This document shows positions 1-5,138 of a stretch of 5,138 nt of DNA, in pieces. Position numbers and translations under genes: made by a program. Under the pieces are notes generated by a model. It made no database searches. It had not been told where the DNA came from and saw nothing but the letters and a program-made list of their open reading frames with translations. Numbering within the stretch: position 1 is the stretch's first letter; each line of letters starts with the position of its first letter. This stretch comes from Crocinitomicaceae bacterium (GTDB lineage Bacteria; Bacteroidota; Bacteroidia; Flavobacteriales_D; Crocinitomicaceae): the NCBI GenBank assembly GCA_024643585.1, contig JAHEMP010000184.1, positions 1 through 5,138 of the forward strand. Reading direction: 5' to 3'.

Positions 1-264
1 TTTTTTCAGTTTCATGATTCTATTTTTAAACAAATAGGAACAAATAATCGCGGCAAAAATAAGGACGAGATAACTTGGGTTGTGCATCCAAGATACAGGT
101 GTTTCGCCAATCATGACGTCGCGCAAAGTGCCACCGCCTAATGCAGTGACCATTCCAATAATTGAAGCACCAACAACATCGAAATTTTTATCAATAGCGG
201 TTAATACGCCACTTATGGCAAAAACAAAAACTCCAATTCCGTCAAGAATAACGATATAATCCAT
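1..264 (-). CDS. Trimeric intracellular cation (TRIC) channel / YicG-like (UPF0126) membrane protein, N-terminal part
   Basis: This is the first 88 codons of a gene that runs off the left edge of the window. The visible protein starts MDYIVILDGIGVFVFAISGV and is mostly hydrophobic, with likely membrane segments at about residues 3-22, 32-46 and 63-80. The glycine-rich motif GGGTLRDV at residues 43-50 is the hallmark of the UPF0126/YicG family, whose members are about 200 residues long and are related to TRIC-type cation channels. A role in the inner membrane as a small-cation channel follows from the family; the substrate cannot be read from this fragment. The ATG at 262-264 is the first one after an in-frame TAA at 283-285, so the start is well supported. 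No Shine-Dalgarno sequence precedes it, as is usual in this phylum. More than half of the protein, including the second repeat of the family fold, lies outside the window. Confidence 0.88.
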   Translation of the reverse strand, partial: MDYIVILDGIGVFVFAISGVLTAIDKNFDVVGASIIGMVTALGGGTLRDVMIGETPVSWMHNPSYLVLIFAAIICSYLFKNRIMKLKK

Positions 265-304
265 GCGAAGTAATTTTAAAAGTTATATCCAAATAAGCAG
301 AAGA

Positions 305-312
305 CAAATGTA
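305..312 (-). promoter_or_regulatory. Weak candidate -7 box for the YicG-like gene
   Basis: Read on the minus strand this is TACATTTG, matching the Bacteroidota -7 consensus TAnnTTTG. It sits about 40 nt before the ATG at 264, so a transcript would have a leader of roughly 35 nt. No TTG/TTTG -33 element is found 19-21 nt upstream, so the match rests on one box only and could be chance. Confidence 0.35.
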
Positions 313-411
313 GGCATTGAAAATTTACTTTCTATTAGGGTTGCGAATGGCCAAAAACTGAATTCTTAAAGCAAGCATTTCTTGCTAAGAGGTTCCAAAG
401 TAAAGATATAA

Positions 412-442
412 AAAAAGCCCCTCTGTTAAAGAGGGGCTTTTT
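412..442 (-). terminator. Intrinsic (rho-independent) terminator of the secreted-protein gene
   Basis: A perfect 13-bp stem is formed by AAAAAGCCCCTCT (412-424) and AGAGGGGCTTTTT (430-442), with a 5-nt loop. The stem core GCCCCTCT is GC-rich, and the minus-strand transcript continues into a U-run from the A-tract at 411-416. It lies 18 nt past the stop codon of the large minus-strand gene, so it should separate that gene from the YicG-like gene in the same direction. Because an A-run and a T-run flank the stem, it could also work on the plus strand, but no plus-strand gene is seen here. Confidence 0.92.
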
Positions 443-460
443 ATCAGTAATAAATTACTA

Positions 461-3400
461 TTATTCAATGATTATTTTCTTCATTATTTCTTCTTCACCA
501 GCAATGATTCTAACAAAGTAAACACCAGAAACTGCATTGTTCAATACAACAACTTCGTTGTGTTGACCTTCGATGGAACCTAATGTGTTGTCATAAACAA
601 CTTGACCGATGATATTTTCAACACGAACCTCTACGGATGTGTTTGTCAATAATTCCATTCCAATTGTAAACTCACCGTTGGATGGATTCGGGAATAATGT
701 TACACTGCCATTCGATAGCATCTCTTCCAAACCTAGGTTTGTAGAAGTTACCGTCTGTGTCGTTGTGTTTGTACCACATTCGTTAGTAACAGTCAAAGTA
801 ATAGTGAAAGTACCAACAGTAGAATAAACGTGAGTTGGGTTCATTAATGTTGATGTTCCACCATCACCAAAGTCCCATGCATACGTTGTATTTCCTGACG
901 TAGTCGAAGTGCTTGTTAAATCTACCGTTAGGTAAGAATTAAATTGTGTAAACGAAGCCACTGGCGTAGTCAATTCAGTAATAACAATTGATTCAGAACC
1001 TGTACCACAAGCATCTGTGATGTTCAATGTATATGTTCCGCCAGTTGTAACTGTCAATGAATCATTTGAAGAACCACCTGTCCAGCTATAAGTAGTTGCT
1101 GGCATAGAAGAAGTCAACAACGCTGAACCTCCAGCACAGAATTGCATAGTATCTGCTTCTAAGAAACCAGTATACGAAAGTGCAGAAGCACTTACAACAA
1201 TGGTGTCAAATGAAATCCCACAAGCACCAATTACGCTAACCGTATATGTTCCTGGTGTAGAAACCAATAATGTGCTAGTCGTGTCACCTGTCGACCACAA
1301 CACGTCATCAACTGGAGCTCCAGCAACAATTGCTACCGTTTCTCCTGTACAAACTAATGCATCTGGCCCTAAGAATCCAGGTAAACCAAGAGGTGAAAAT
1401 TCATCTGCACCAATATCTGGTGTATTTGGATCTCTAAGATGACCATCGATACCTTTGACAATAGATGGCAATGGTGTACCTACGTTGTTCAATGAATCTG
1501 AACAAAGGTGTAAGTCATAATCAGAGTAGAAACCAGGATTAACATTTAAACCATTTGCGTCATATCCTGAAACAGACTGCCAGTCGGCAAAGTTTGTAGA
1601 AGTGGTACCATCAAAGTAGGTTAAGTTCGTACCCAAAGAATACAAATTGTTGTAATCCATTTCGTTAATAGCGTATGTTCCTAAAACATAGGCTGCATAA
1701 CCATTTCCGAAATTAGAGAATGTGTTGTTTTTGAGGTTATTTGCACCACCGCTACTTAAATATAGGGCTCTTGAGTTGGTTGAACCACCAACAATATTTA
1801 CGCTATTGTGGTAAATATTATAATATCCTGAATTGACAATGTACATACCGTAAACTGTTGCAGTTGAGCCTGCAGATCCGACGGCAACAAAATTGTTTGC
1901 AATCACACCTCTGCCGCTCGATGTAGCATCCATATATCCAAGATACATACCATAATTGAAACTGCTCGTAGCATTTCCTTCAACAATGTTTTTAGAAAAG
2001 ACGGATGCATTGTCACAGTAATAACTGTAAATACCATAACGAGACCCAGTGTAAGACGATTGACCGTGAACACGATTGCCTCTTACTATGACATTTTGAG
2101 TATAGTACAAACGAAGTCCCATATAGTAATTATCCACGAATTCATTATTTATAAATTCGTTTCCATCCTGAAGAGATGCCGTACTAGCACCATATATATA
2201 AGCCCCATAACTTCCACCAATAATTGAGTTTCCTTCGTATCTGTTGAAGTTGTCATTCGATCCCGACTGTCCATAAATTACGGCAATGAATGTACTCGTC
2301 GAAGAATTGGCTTGCGTTTGCAAATTACAATCGAAGAATACATTGTAGTCAGAACCACCTTGAATGTCTAATACACGACCGTATGTAGCACCTGAATTTC
2401 TTAGGGTCATTGATTCAAAATGGAAGTAATCAGCATTATTGAGTAACACAACATAATTGTTGGTGTTACCAGCAGCTCCGTAATCAATGATTACACTATC
2501 TCTGTGACCAGCTTCTGATCGGAAAGTAACTGTATTCGCGGAGTCCATACCAATAACTTGACCTAAATCAAATTGATCATAATAGGTTCCTGTTCTGATA
2601 TCGAAGGTTGTTGGTCCGCATACTCCAGCAAAGTTTAATGCATTTACAGCTGTAAGTATATCTGGAAAATCTGGAGTCGCTCCTCCAATCGTATATGTAC
2701 CACTTAAACCAGTTAATAGTCCATAAATAGCCGTTGTGTCATTTCCAGCACCAGATGGAGTTTCTATAACACCATTTGGATTGGATGTCCAAGCTTTCAA
2801 GTCATCACCGCCTGAATACATAGCCGTTCCTAAAAACACCGTTTGCGATTCACCTGTAGCCAACGATCCTGTCCAGAAAAGGGAAGTTTGAACCGTTGTG
2901 TTCCATTGCCAGTTGATACTAGCAGATGTCAAAGTGTCTGTACCAAAGTTTGTTATTTGAACAGTTACAGTGTCATTAAATGTACATGTTGGAATAAGTG
3001 GGTTGATGAAAGCTGTTATTCCAGCATCATCCGTTAATACATCATAAATAGAAATGTCATCAAAAGCGGCATCTCCATAGAAGTTAGTAGGACCTTCATA
3101 TCGAATTCTAACAATAACTGTCCCTGTGAAACTAGCAAGACTAACAATTTTTTGTTGCCATAAATCTTGGTCATCCGTCCATGAAGGAATTACGTCATTT
3201 GTCCACGTTGTTCCACCGTCTGAACTAACATCAACGTGACCATTTCCCATGGATTGACCATACATGTGGTACCAAAAAGAAAATTCAATCGCGTTTGTTC
3301 CTGTAAGGTTGATTGGCGGAGAATTTAAATGCCATGTACCACCTGTACAACCGGAAGCTTCTGCATACACATATTTACCTGCTGATGTTCCAACTGTGTG

Positions 3401-3646
3401 ATCTACAGATGGGCCAGTTGAACTAGAACTTGTTCCGTTAACGTCAACAGCGAAATCTCTTGTCGCTGCGGGACCGTTTACCCAGAAATCTTGAAGAGCA
3501 CAAGTCGAAGTACAACTACCACCGCAGGTACTCCAGCTTTCAAAGTCTTGGGTATAAGGGAATGTGTTTATGGTTTGAGCCATAACGCCTGGCGCCCCAA
3601 CCATTATAAGCATCGCCACTAAGGCGTATTGTAATAATTTTTTCAT
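461..3646 (-). CDS. Large secreted multidomain protein with beta-helix, PKD domain and T9SS type A C-terminal sorting domain
   Basis: A 1061-residue exported protein. Residues 1-23 are a signal peptide (MKK, hydrophobic core, cleavage likely after VMA before Gln24). Residues about 25-202 look like a MAM/jelly-roll domain, with FPYTQDFESW at the start, SSDGGTTW in the middle and DAAFDDISIYD at the end. Residues about 205-308 resemble a CARDB-type beta-sandwich. Residues about 317-750 form a right-handed parallel beta-helix that opens with GTYTIGG and closes with PDIGADEF. Two Ig-like units follow at about 766-890, then a PKD domain (892-970, core WDFGDGG at 924-930 and HVYSTVGTFTITLTV). The T9SS sorting domain covers 983-1061, with FPNPSNGEF near its start, the VSGVYFVRI strand and a Lys-rich IMKKIIIE end. 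By family knowledge the protein crosses the outer membrane by T9SS, loses the sorting domain, and is attached to the surface or released. Polysaccharide binding or adhesion is possible; no catalytic residues were recognised. The ATG is the first after an in-frame TAA at 3668-3670. It has its own promoter and terminator, so it is likely monocistronic. Confidence 0.95.
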   Translation of the reverse strand: MKKLLQYALVAMLIMVGAPGVMAQTINTFPYTQDFESWSTCGGSCTSTCALQDFWVNGPAATRDFAVDVNGTSSSSTGPSVDHTVGTSAGKYVYAEASGCTGGTWHLNSPPINLTGTNAIEFSFWYHMYGQSMGNGHVDVSSDGGTTWTNDVIPSWTDDQDLWQQKIVSLASFTGTVIVRIRYEGPTNFYGDAAFDDISIYDVLTDDAGITAFINPLIPTCTFNDTVTVQITNFGTDTLTSASINWQWNTTVQTSLFWTGSLATGESQTVFLGTAMYSGGDDLKAWTSNPNGVIETPSGAGNDTTAIYGLLTGLSGTYTIGGATPDFPDILTAVNALNFAGVCGPTTFDIRTGTYYDQFDLGQVIGMDSANTVTFRSEAGHRDSVIIDYGAAGNTNNYVVLLNNADYFHFESMTLRNSGATYGRVLDIQGGSDYNVFFDCNLQTQANSSTSTFIAVIYGQSGSNDNFNRYEGNSIIGGSYGAYIYGASTASLQDGNEFINNEFVDNYYMGLRLYYTQNVIVRGNRVHGQSSYTGSRYGIYSYYCDNASVFSKNIVEGNATSSFNYGMYLGYMDATSSGRGVIANNFVAVGSAGSTATVYGMYIVNSGYYNIYHNSVNIVGGSTNSRALYLSSGGANNLKNNTFSNFGNGYAAYVLGTYAINEMDYNNLYSLGTNLTYFDGTTSTNFADWQSVSGYDANGLNVNPGFYSDYDLHLCSDSLNNVGTPLPSIVKGIDGHLRDPNTPDIGADEFSPLGLPGFLGPDALVCTGETVAIVAGAPVDDVLWSTGDTTSTLLVSTPGTYTVSVIGACGISFDTIVVSASALSYTGFLEADTMQFCAGGSALLTSSMPATTYSWTGGSSNDSLTVTTGGTYTLNITDACGTGSESIVITELTTPVASFTQFNSYLTVDLTSTSTTSGNTTYAWDFGDGGTSTLMNPTHVYSTVGTFTITLTVTNECGTNTTTQTVTSTNLGLEEMLSNGSVTLFPNPSNGEFTIGMELLTNTSVEVRVENIIGQVVYDNTLGSIEGQHNEVVVLNNAVSGVYFVRIIAGEEEIMKKIIIE
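977..1351 (-). repeat. Tandem Ig-like units with an exact 71-residue period
   Basis: Residues 766-890 of the secreted protein hold two copies of the pattern Cys, Trp-Ser/Thr-x-Gly, Gly-Thr-Tyr-Thr, Ala-Cys-Gly. The landmark residues are Cys766/Cys837, Trp784/Trp855, Gly799/Gly870 and Cys809/Cys880, each pair exactly 71 residues apart. The sequences between the landmarks have diverged strongly. This points to an old internal duplication kept in register, and the paired cysteines within each unit could form a disulfide in the oxidising outer environment. Units of this kind are common in T9SS cargo of the Bacteroidota. Confidence 0.75.
1679..2209 (-). repeat. Degenerate beta-helix coil repeats in the secreted protein
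   Basis: Residues 480-656 show a recurring Tyr-Gly-x-Tyr type motif at residues 480, 509, 537, 565, 599, 626 and 650, giving spacings of 29, 28, 28, 34, 27 and 24. Each motif, except the last, is followed by an Asn-containing strand turn (Asn501, 524, 553, 585, 614, 641), which looks like the stacked asparagine ladder of a right-handed parallel beta-helix. The coils are longer than the roughly 22-25 residues common in such folds and are unusually rich in tyrosine. The similarity is at the protein level only; no long DNA repeat is evident, so recent slippage is unlikely. Confidence 0.7.
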
Positions 3647-3660
3647 ATAAAATTTATCAT
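3643..3660 (-). other. Possible five-codon upstream ORF overlapping the secreted-protein start
   Basis: On the minus strand an ATG at 3660-3658 opens a reading frame of five codons (MINFI) whose TGA stop (3645-3643) overlaps the start codon of the large gene in an ATGA arrangement. It would lie inside the short leader predicted from the upstream promoter. This could be chance in AT-rich sequence, or it could couple initiation of the secreted protein to termination of the tiny ORF. Confidence 0.25.
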
Positions 3661-3673
3661 TAGTTAATTATTG

Positions 3674-3705
3674 CAAAATTATACGTTTATTCTTAAAAGT
3701 CAAAA
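3674..3705 (-). promoter_or_regulatory. Bacteroidota-type promoter of the secreted-protein gene
   Basis: On the minus strand the -33 element TTTTG (3705-3701) and the -7 element TAATTTTG (3681-3674) are separated by 19 nt, a full match to the TTTG-N19-TAnnTTTG promoter of the Bacteroidota primary sigma factor. The transcript should begin near 3668, leaving a leader of about 20 nt before the ATG at 3646. The leader is very AT-rich and lacks a Shine-Dalgarno sequence. Confidence 0.75.
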
Positions 3706-3799
3706 TTTAATTTTTATTCACTTGTTTTTGGCAACATATTTTCAGTTACAAGATCAAATTTTGAAAAGTGGAAAATAAGTCTTGGATAAAATAATGTTC

Positions 3800-3835
3800 A
3801 CAATAATCTCAAAATGAGTTGATTGTAAATTTACA
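3800..3835. promoter_or_regulatory. Overlapping inverted repeats, possible operator
   Basis: ACAATAATCTCA (3800-3811) pairs with TGAGTTGATTGT (3815-3826) at 10 of 12 positions around a 3-nt centre. It overlaps the perfect palindrome TGTAAATTTACA at 3824-3835. The cluster lies about 130-165 bp upstream of the predicted start of the secreted-protein transcript. A dimeric regulator could bind here, but no family can be named from the sequence. Confidence 0.35.
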
Positions 3836-3912
3836 TTTTTTCTGTTTCTAGATAATCAAACCAAATTGTTAATATTTTAACGATAAATGCAGAACATGTT
3901 GAGGGATAAAAC

Positions 3913-3969
3913 AGGATGCGCATTATTGGTTTCTTATGATATAAAATGCGCTGTTTGCAATCCTTTTTT
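3913..3969 (+). terminator. Terminator-like nested hairpin with T-run, no gene assigned
   Basis: The outer stem is AGGAT (3913-3917) with ATCCT (3960-3964); the inner stem is GCGCATT (3918-3924) with AATGCGC (3945-3951). An 8-nt bulge lies on the 3' side and the inner loop is 20 nt. A run of six T (3964-3969) follows directly. In the plus direction this resembles an intrinsic terminator or the 3' end of a small RNA, although the large loop and the bulge make it a weak one. No upstream plus-strand gene needs it. It could instead be a leader attenuator if the deaminase transcript begins farther upstream than predicted. Confidence 0.35.
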
Positions 3970-4065
3970 GCACCTGGGAAAAACGAAAACATTGATCAAT
4001 CGCCAGTGTTTCATCCACATTTTCTTAAATTCATATAAAAAATAAGGCTTAAAGAGAAAACCTCT

Positions 4066-4073
4066 TAATTTTG
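4066..4073 (+). promoter_or_regulatory. -7 promoter box immediately upstream of the dCMP deaminase gene
   Basis: TAATTTTG matches the Bacteroidota -7 consensus TAnnTTTG exactly and is identical to the box used by the divergent gene; the identity continues to TAATTTTGCAA. No TTG -33 element is present 19-21 nt upstream. The box ends only 9 nt before the ATG at 4083, so the mRNA should begin within about 1-6 nt of the start codon. A 5-bp inverted repeat, AAGAG (4052-4056) with CTCTT (4062-4066), abuts the box and might affect regulator or polymerase binding. Confidence 0.6.
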
Positions 4074-4082
4074 CAACATAAG

Positions 4083-4520
4083 ATGAAAGAAGCAAAACAA
4101 AAGCGTTACGATGCCGCTTATTTGAGCATGGCGGAGCAGTGGGCACAATTATCACATTGCAAGCGCAAAAAAGTTGGCGCCATCATAGTTAAGGATCAAA
4201 TGATTATTTCTGATGGCTACAATGGAACACCAGCTGGATTTGACAATTGTTGTGAAGACGAAGATGGCGAAACACAATGGTATGTGTTACACGCAGAGGC
4301 AAACGCAATATTGAAAGTGGCAAAGTCGACCAACAATTGCAAAGGCGCTACCTTATATTTGACTTTATCTCCGTGCAGGGAATGCAGCAAGTTAATACTC
4401 CAAGCGGGCATAAAAAGAGTCGTATTCGCCAAAGGATATAAAGATAGTTCTGGGATAGATTTCTTAATGGAGTCTGGTATAGAAATCGAACAATTAGAAG
4501 CATTAGCACATGGAGAGTAA
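4083..4520 (+). CDS. dCMP deaminase family protein (zinc-dependent cytidine/deoxycytidylate deaminase)
   Basis: A 145-residue cytoplasmic enzyme predicted to convert dCMP to dUMP and ammonia, feeding thymidylate synthesis. The zinc site is intact: His70 in HAEANAI with Glu72 as the proton shuttle, and Cys98 and Cys101 in SPCRECSK. The segment DGYNGTPAGF (residues 44-53) is the nucleotide-binding motif typical of dCMP deaminases, and CKRKKVGAIIV (26-36) is the conserved first core strand region. The length is normal for the short bacterial form. ATG 4083 is chosen over an in-frame TTG at 4071 because that TTG lies within the -7 promoter box; an in-frame TAA stands at 4050-4052. The last 11 nt overlap the next gene, so the two are probably cotranscribed and translationally coupled. 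A deaminase of this type beside an S41 peptidase gene is, to my knowledge, a recurrent arrangement in the Bacteroidota. A ComEB-like annotation would describe the same family. Confidence 0.93.
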   Translation: MKEAKQKRYDAAYLSMAEQWAQLSHCKRKKVGAIIVKDQMIISDGYNGTPAGFDNCCEDEDGETQWYVLHAEANAILKVAKSTNNCKGATLYLTLSPCRECSKLILQAGIKRVVFAKGYKDSSGIDFLMESGIEIEQLEALAHGE

Positions 4521-5138
4521 TCCAAAAAATCATTATTTAATTCCATTGGGAATGGCCTGTGCCATGGCCATAGGTTTGGGCTTGGGTTTTTATTTAACGC
4601 CAAAAACGAATTACACTTTCGCTGAAAAGAAAGGCGAAAAGTATCAAAAGATACAAGACATATTAGAGGTGCTGGATAAAAGGTATGTCGATGATGTTAA
4701 CGGCGAAAAATTGTTCGAGGAAACGATATCGGACATGCTTCACAAATTGGATCCGCATAGCAATTACATTGCTGCTGCTGATATGAAGCAAGCTACCGAA
4801 TCCATAGAAGGAAAATTTGGCGGAGTAGGTGTTCGTTTCATGGTATTGAGAGATACGGTGTGCATTACCCATGTTATCGAAAACTCACCCTCGATGAAGG
4901 CTGGCGCATTGGCTGGTGATAAAATTGTAACTGTCGATGGTAAAAAGGTCGCGGGAGTTAAAATTTCCAATGACAAAGTAATGGACCTTTTAAAGGGTGA
5001 AGAAGGAACAACAGTAGACGTTAAGGTTACTCGAAACGGACAATTTAAAAACTTAAAAATTATTCGTGGTTCCATTCCCATTCCGTCTGTCACTGCGGCT
5101 TATATGTTAAACAGCACAACGGGTTTTATTCACATTGA
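4510..5138 (+). CDS. S41 family (C-terminal processing) peptidase, N-terminal part
   Basis: The first 209 codons of a gene that continues past the right edge. Residues about 9-29 form a hydrophobic segment (IPLGMACAMAIGLGLGFYL) that should act as an uncleaved membrane anchor or signal, placing the rest in the periplasm. A helical region with LDPHSNYI (80-87) follows, a motif common in Bacteroidota S41 peptidases. A PDZ domain covers about 97-177, with the ligand-binding loop at GKFGGVGVRF (101-110), then SPSMKAGALAGDKIVTVDG (126-144) and LLKGEEGTTVDVKVTRNG (160-177). TGFIHI at the end begins the peptidase core. The catalytic Ser and Lys of the family lie outside the window, so activity cannot be judged. 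Members cleave periplasmic proteins near their C-termini. The ATG at 4510 overlaps the deaminase stop by 11 nt; no separate promoter is seen. A second ATG at residue 15 would cut into the membrane segment and is less likely. Confidence 0.92.
   Translation, partial: MESNPKNHYLIPLGMACAMAIGLGLGFYLTPKTNYTFAEKKGEKYQKIQDILEVLDKRYVDDVNGEKLFEETISDMLHKLDPHSNYIAAADMKQATESIEGKFGGVGVRFMVLRDTVCITHVIENSPSMKAGALAGDKIVTVDGKKVAGVKISNDKVMDLLKGEEGTTVDVKVTRNGQFKNLKIIRGSIPIPSVTAAYMLNSTTGFIHI

Larger units (their letters stand above)
3706..4065. other. Dyad-rich divergent intergenic region without a convincing gene
   Basis: About 360 bp lie between the two outward-facing promoters. No convincing protein or known RNA gene was found. 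The region holds several inverted repeats: an imperfect 12-bp dyad at 3800-3826, a perfect 12-bp palindrome at 3824-3835, a dyad ATTGTTAA-TATT-TTAACGAT at 3865-3884 with one G-T pair, a nested hairpin followed by a T-run at 3913-3969, and the perfect 10-bp palindrome ATTGATCAAT at 3991-4000. These may be operators for the two flanking genes or parts of a small RNA. Some short AT-rich palindromes are expected by chance. Confidence 0.5.

Noticed and set aside
365..389. A bulged hairpin (CTTA plus GCAAG pairing with CTTGC plus TAAG) next to the strong terminator.
   Set aside because: The stem is short, has a 2-nt bulge and no T-run, and no gene ends there; it is probably incidental.
3991..4000. 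The perfect 10-bp palindrome ATTGATCAAT as an operator.
   Set aside because: A 10-bp palindrome is expected about every thousand bases or more often in AT-rich DNA, so on its own it is not evidence of function.
3887..4045. A 52-codon plus-strand reading frame (starts MQNMLRDKTG, contains a CAVC pair) in the intergenic region.
   Set aside because: It has no promoter box or ribosome-binding signal at a fitting distance, resembles no family I know, contains the hairpin and T-run, and an open frame of this length is common by chance.
4071..4082. An in-frame TTG as an earlier start of the deaminase.
   Set aside because: It lies inside the -7 promoter box and adds only four residues not expected in the family; the ATG at 4083 fits better.
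3934..4155. A 73-codon minus-strand frame spanning the deaminase start.
   Set aside because: It runs antisense over the deaminase promoter and its first codons, and has no recognisable domain or promoter.
4217..4603. A 128-codon minus-strand frame antisense to the deaminase and peptidase genes.
   Set aside because: The opposite strand encodes an intact zinc deaminase with all its motifs; this frame is a shadow with no family features.
4764..5093. A 109-codon minus-strand frame antisense to the peptidase gene.
   Set aside because: The plus strand carries a clear PDZ domain in an open frame to the window edge, so the antisense frame is a by-product.

Overview
The window reads as chromosomal DNA of a member of the Bacteroidota, most likely a flavobacterium-like, AT-rich lineage. 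Four things point there. One gene encodes a large secreted protein with a type IX secretion (T9SS) C-terminal sorting domain, a system confined to this phylum and close relatives. The promoters match the Bacteroidota sigma factor pattern (TTTG/TTG, about 19 nt, TAnnTTTG). Shine-Dalgarno sequences are essentially absent. The dCMP deaminase and S41 peptidase sequences are of the type usual in the phylum.

Layout: (1) 1-264, minus strand, N-terminal part of a TRIC/YicG-type (UPF0126) membrane protein, cut by the window edge. (2) 265-460, a short gap with a weak candidate promoter for that gene and a strong intrinsic terminator (412-442). (3) 461-3646, minus strand, a 1061-residue exported multidomain protein: signal peptide, jelly-roll-like N-terminal domain, CARDB-like domain, long right-handed beta-helix, two tandem Ig-like units exactly 71 residues apart, a PKD domain and the T9SS sorting domain. 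(4) 3647-4082, a 436-bp divergent intergenic region with a well-formed promoter facing each flanking gene (the minus-strand one complete, the plus-strand one with only its -7 box) and several unexplained dyads, including a hairpin followed by a T-run. (5) 4083-4520, plus strand, dCMP deaminase family enzyme. (6) 4510 to the end, plus strand, N-terminal part of an S41 (C-terminal processing) peptidase, overlapping the deaminase gene by 11 nt.

The deaminase and peptidase genes form an overlapping transcription unit. The secreted protein appears to be a single-gene unit with its own promoter and terminator. The YicG-like gene lies beyond that terminator. No mobile element, CRISPR array, tRNA or rRNA is visible.

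Nothing here clearly amounts to an undescribed system. The points most worth a second look are the dyad-rich intergenic region with a terminator-like hairpin that no known gene requires, the nearly leaderless promoter placement before the deaminase, and a five-codon upstream ORF ending on the start codon of the secreted protein.
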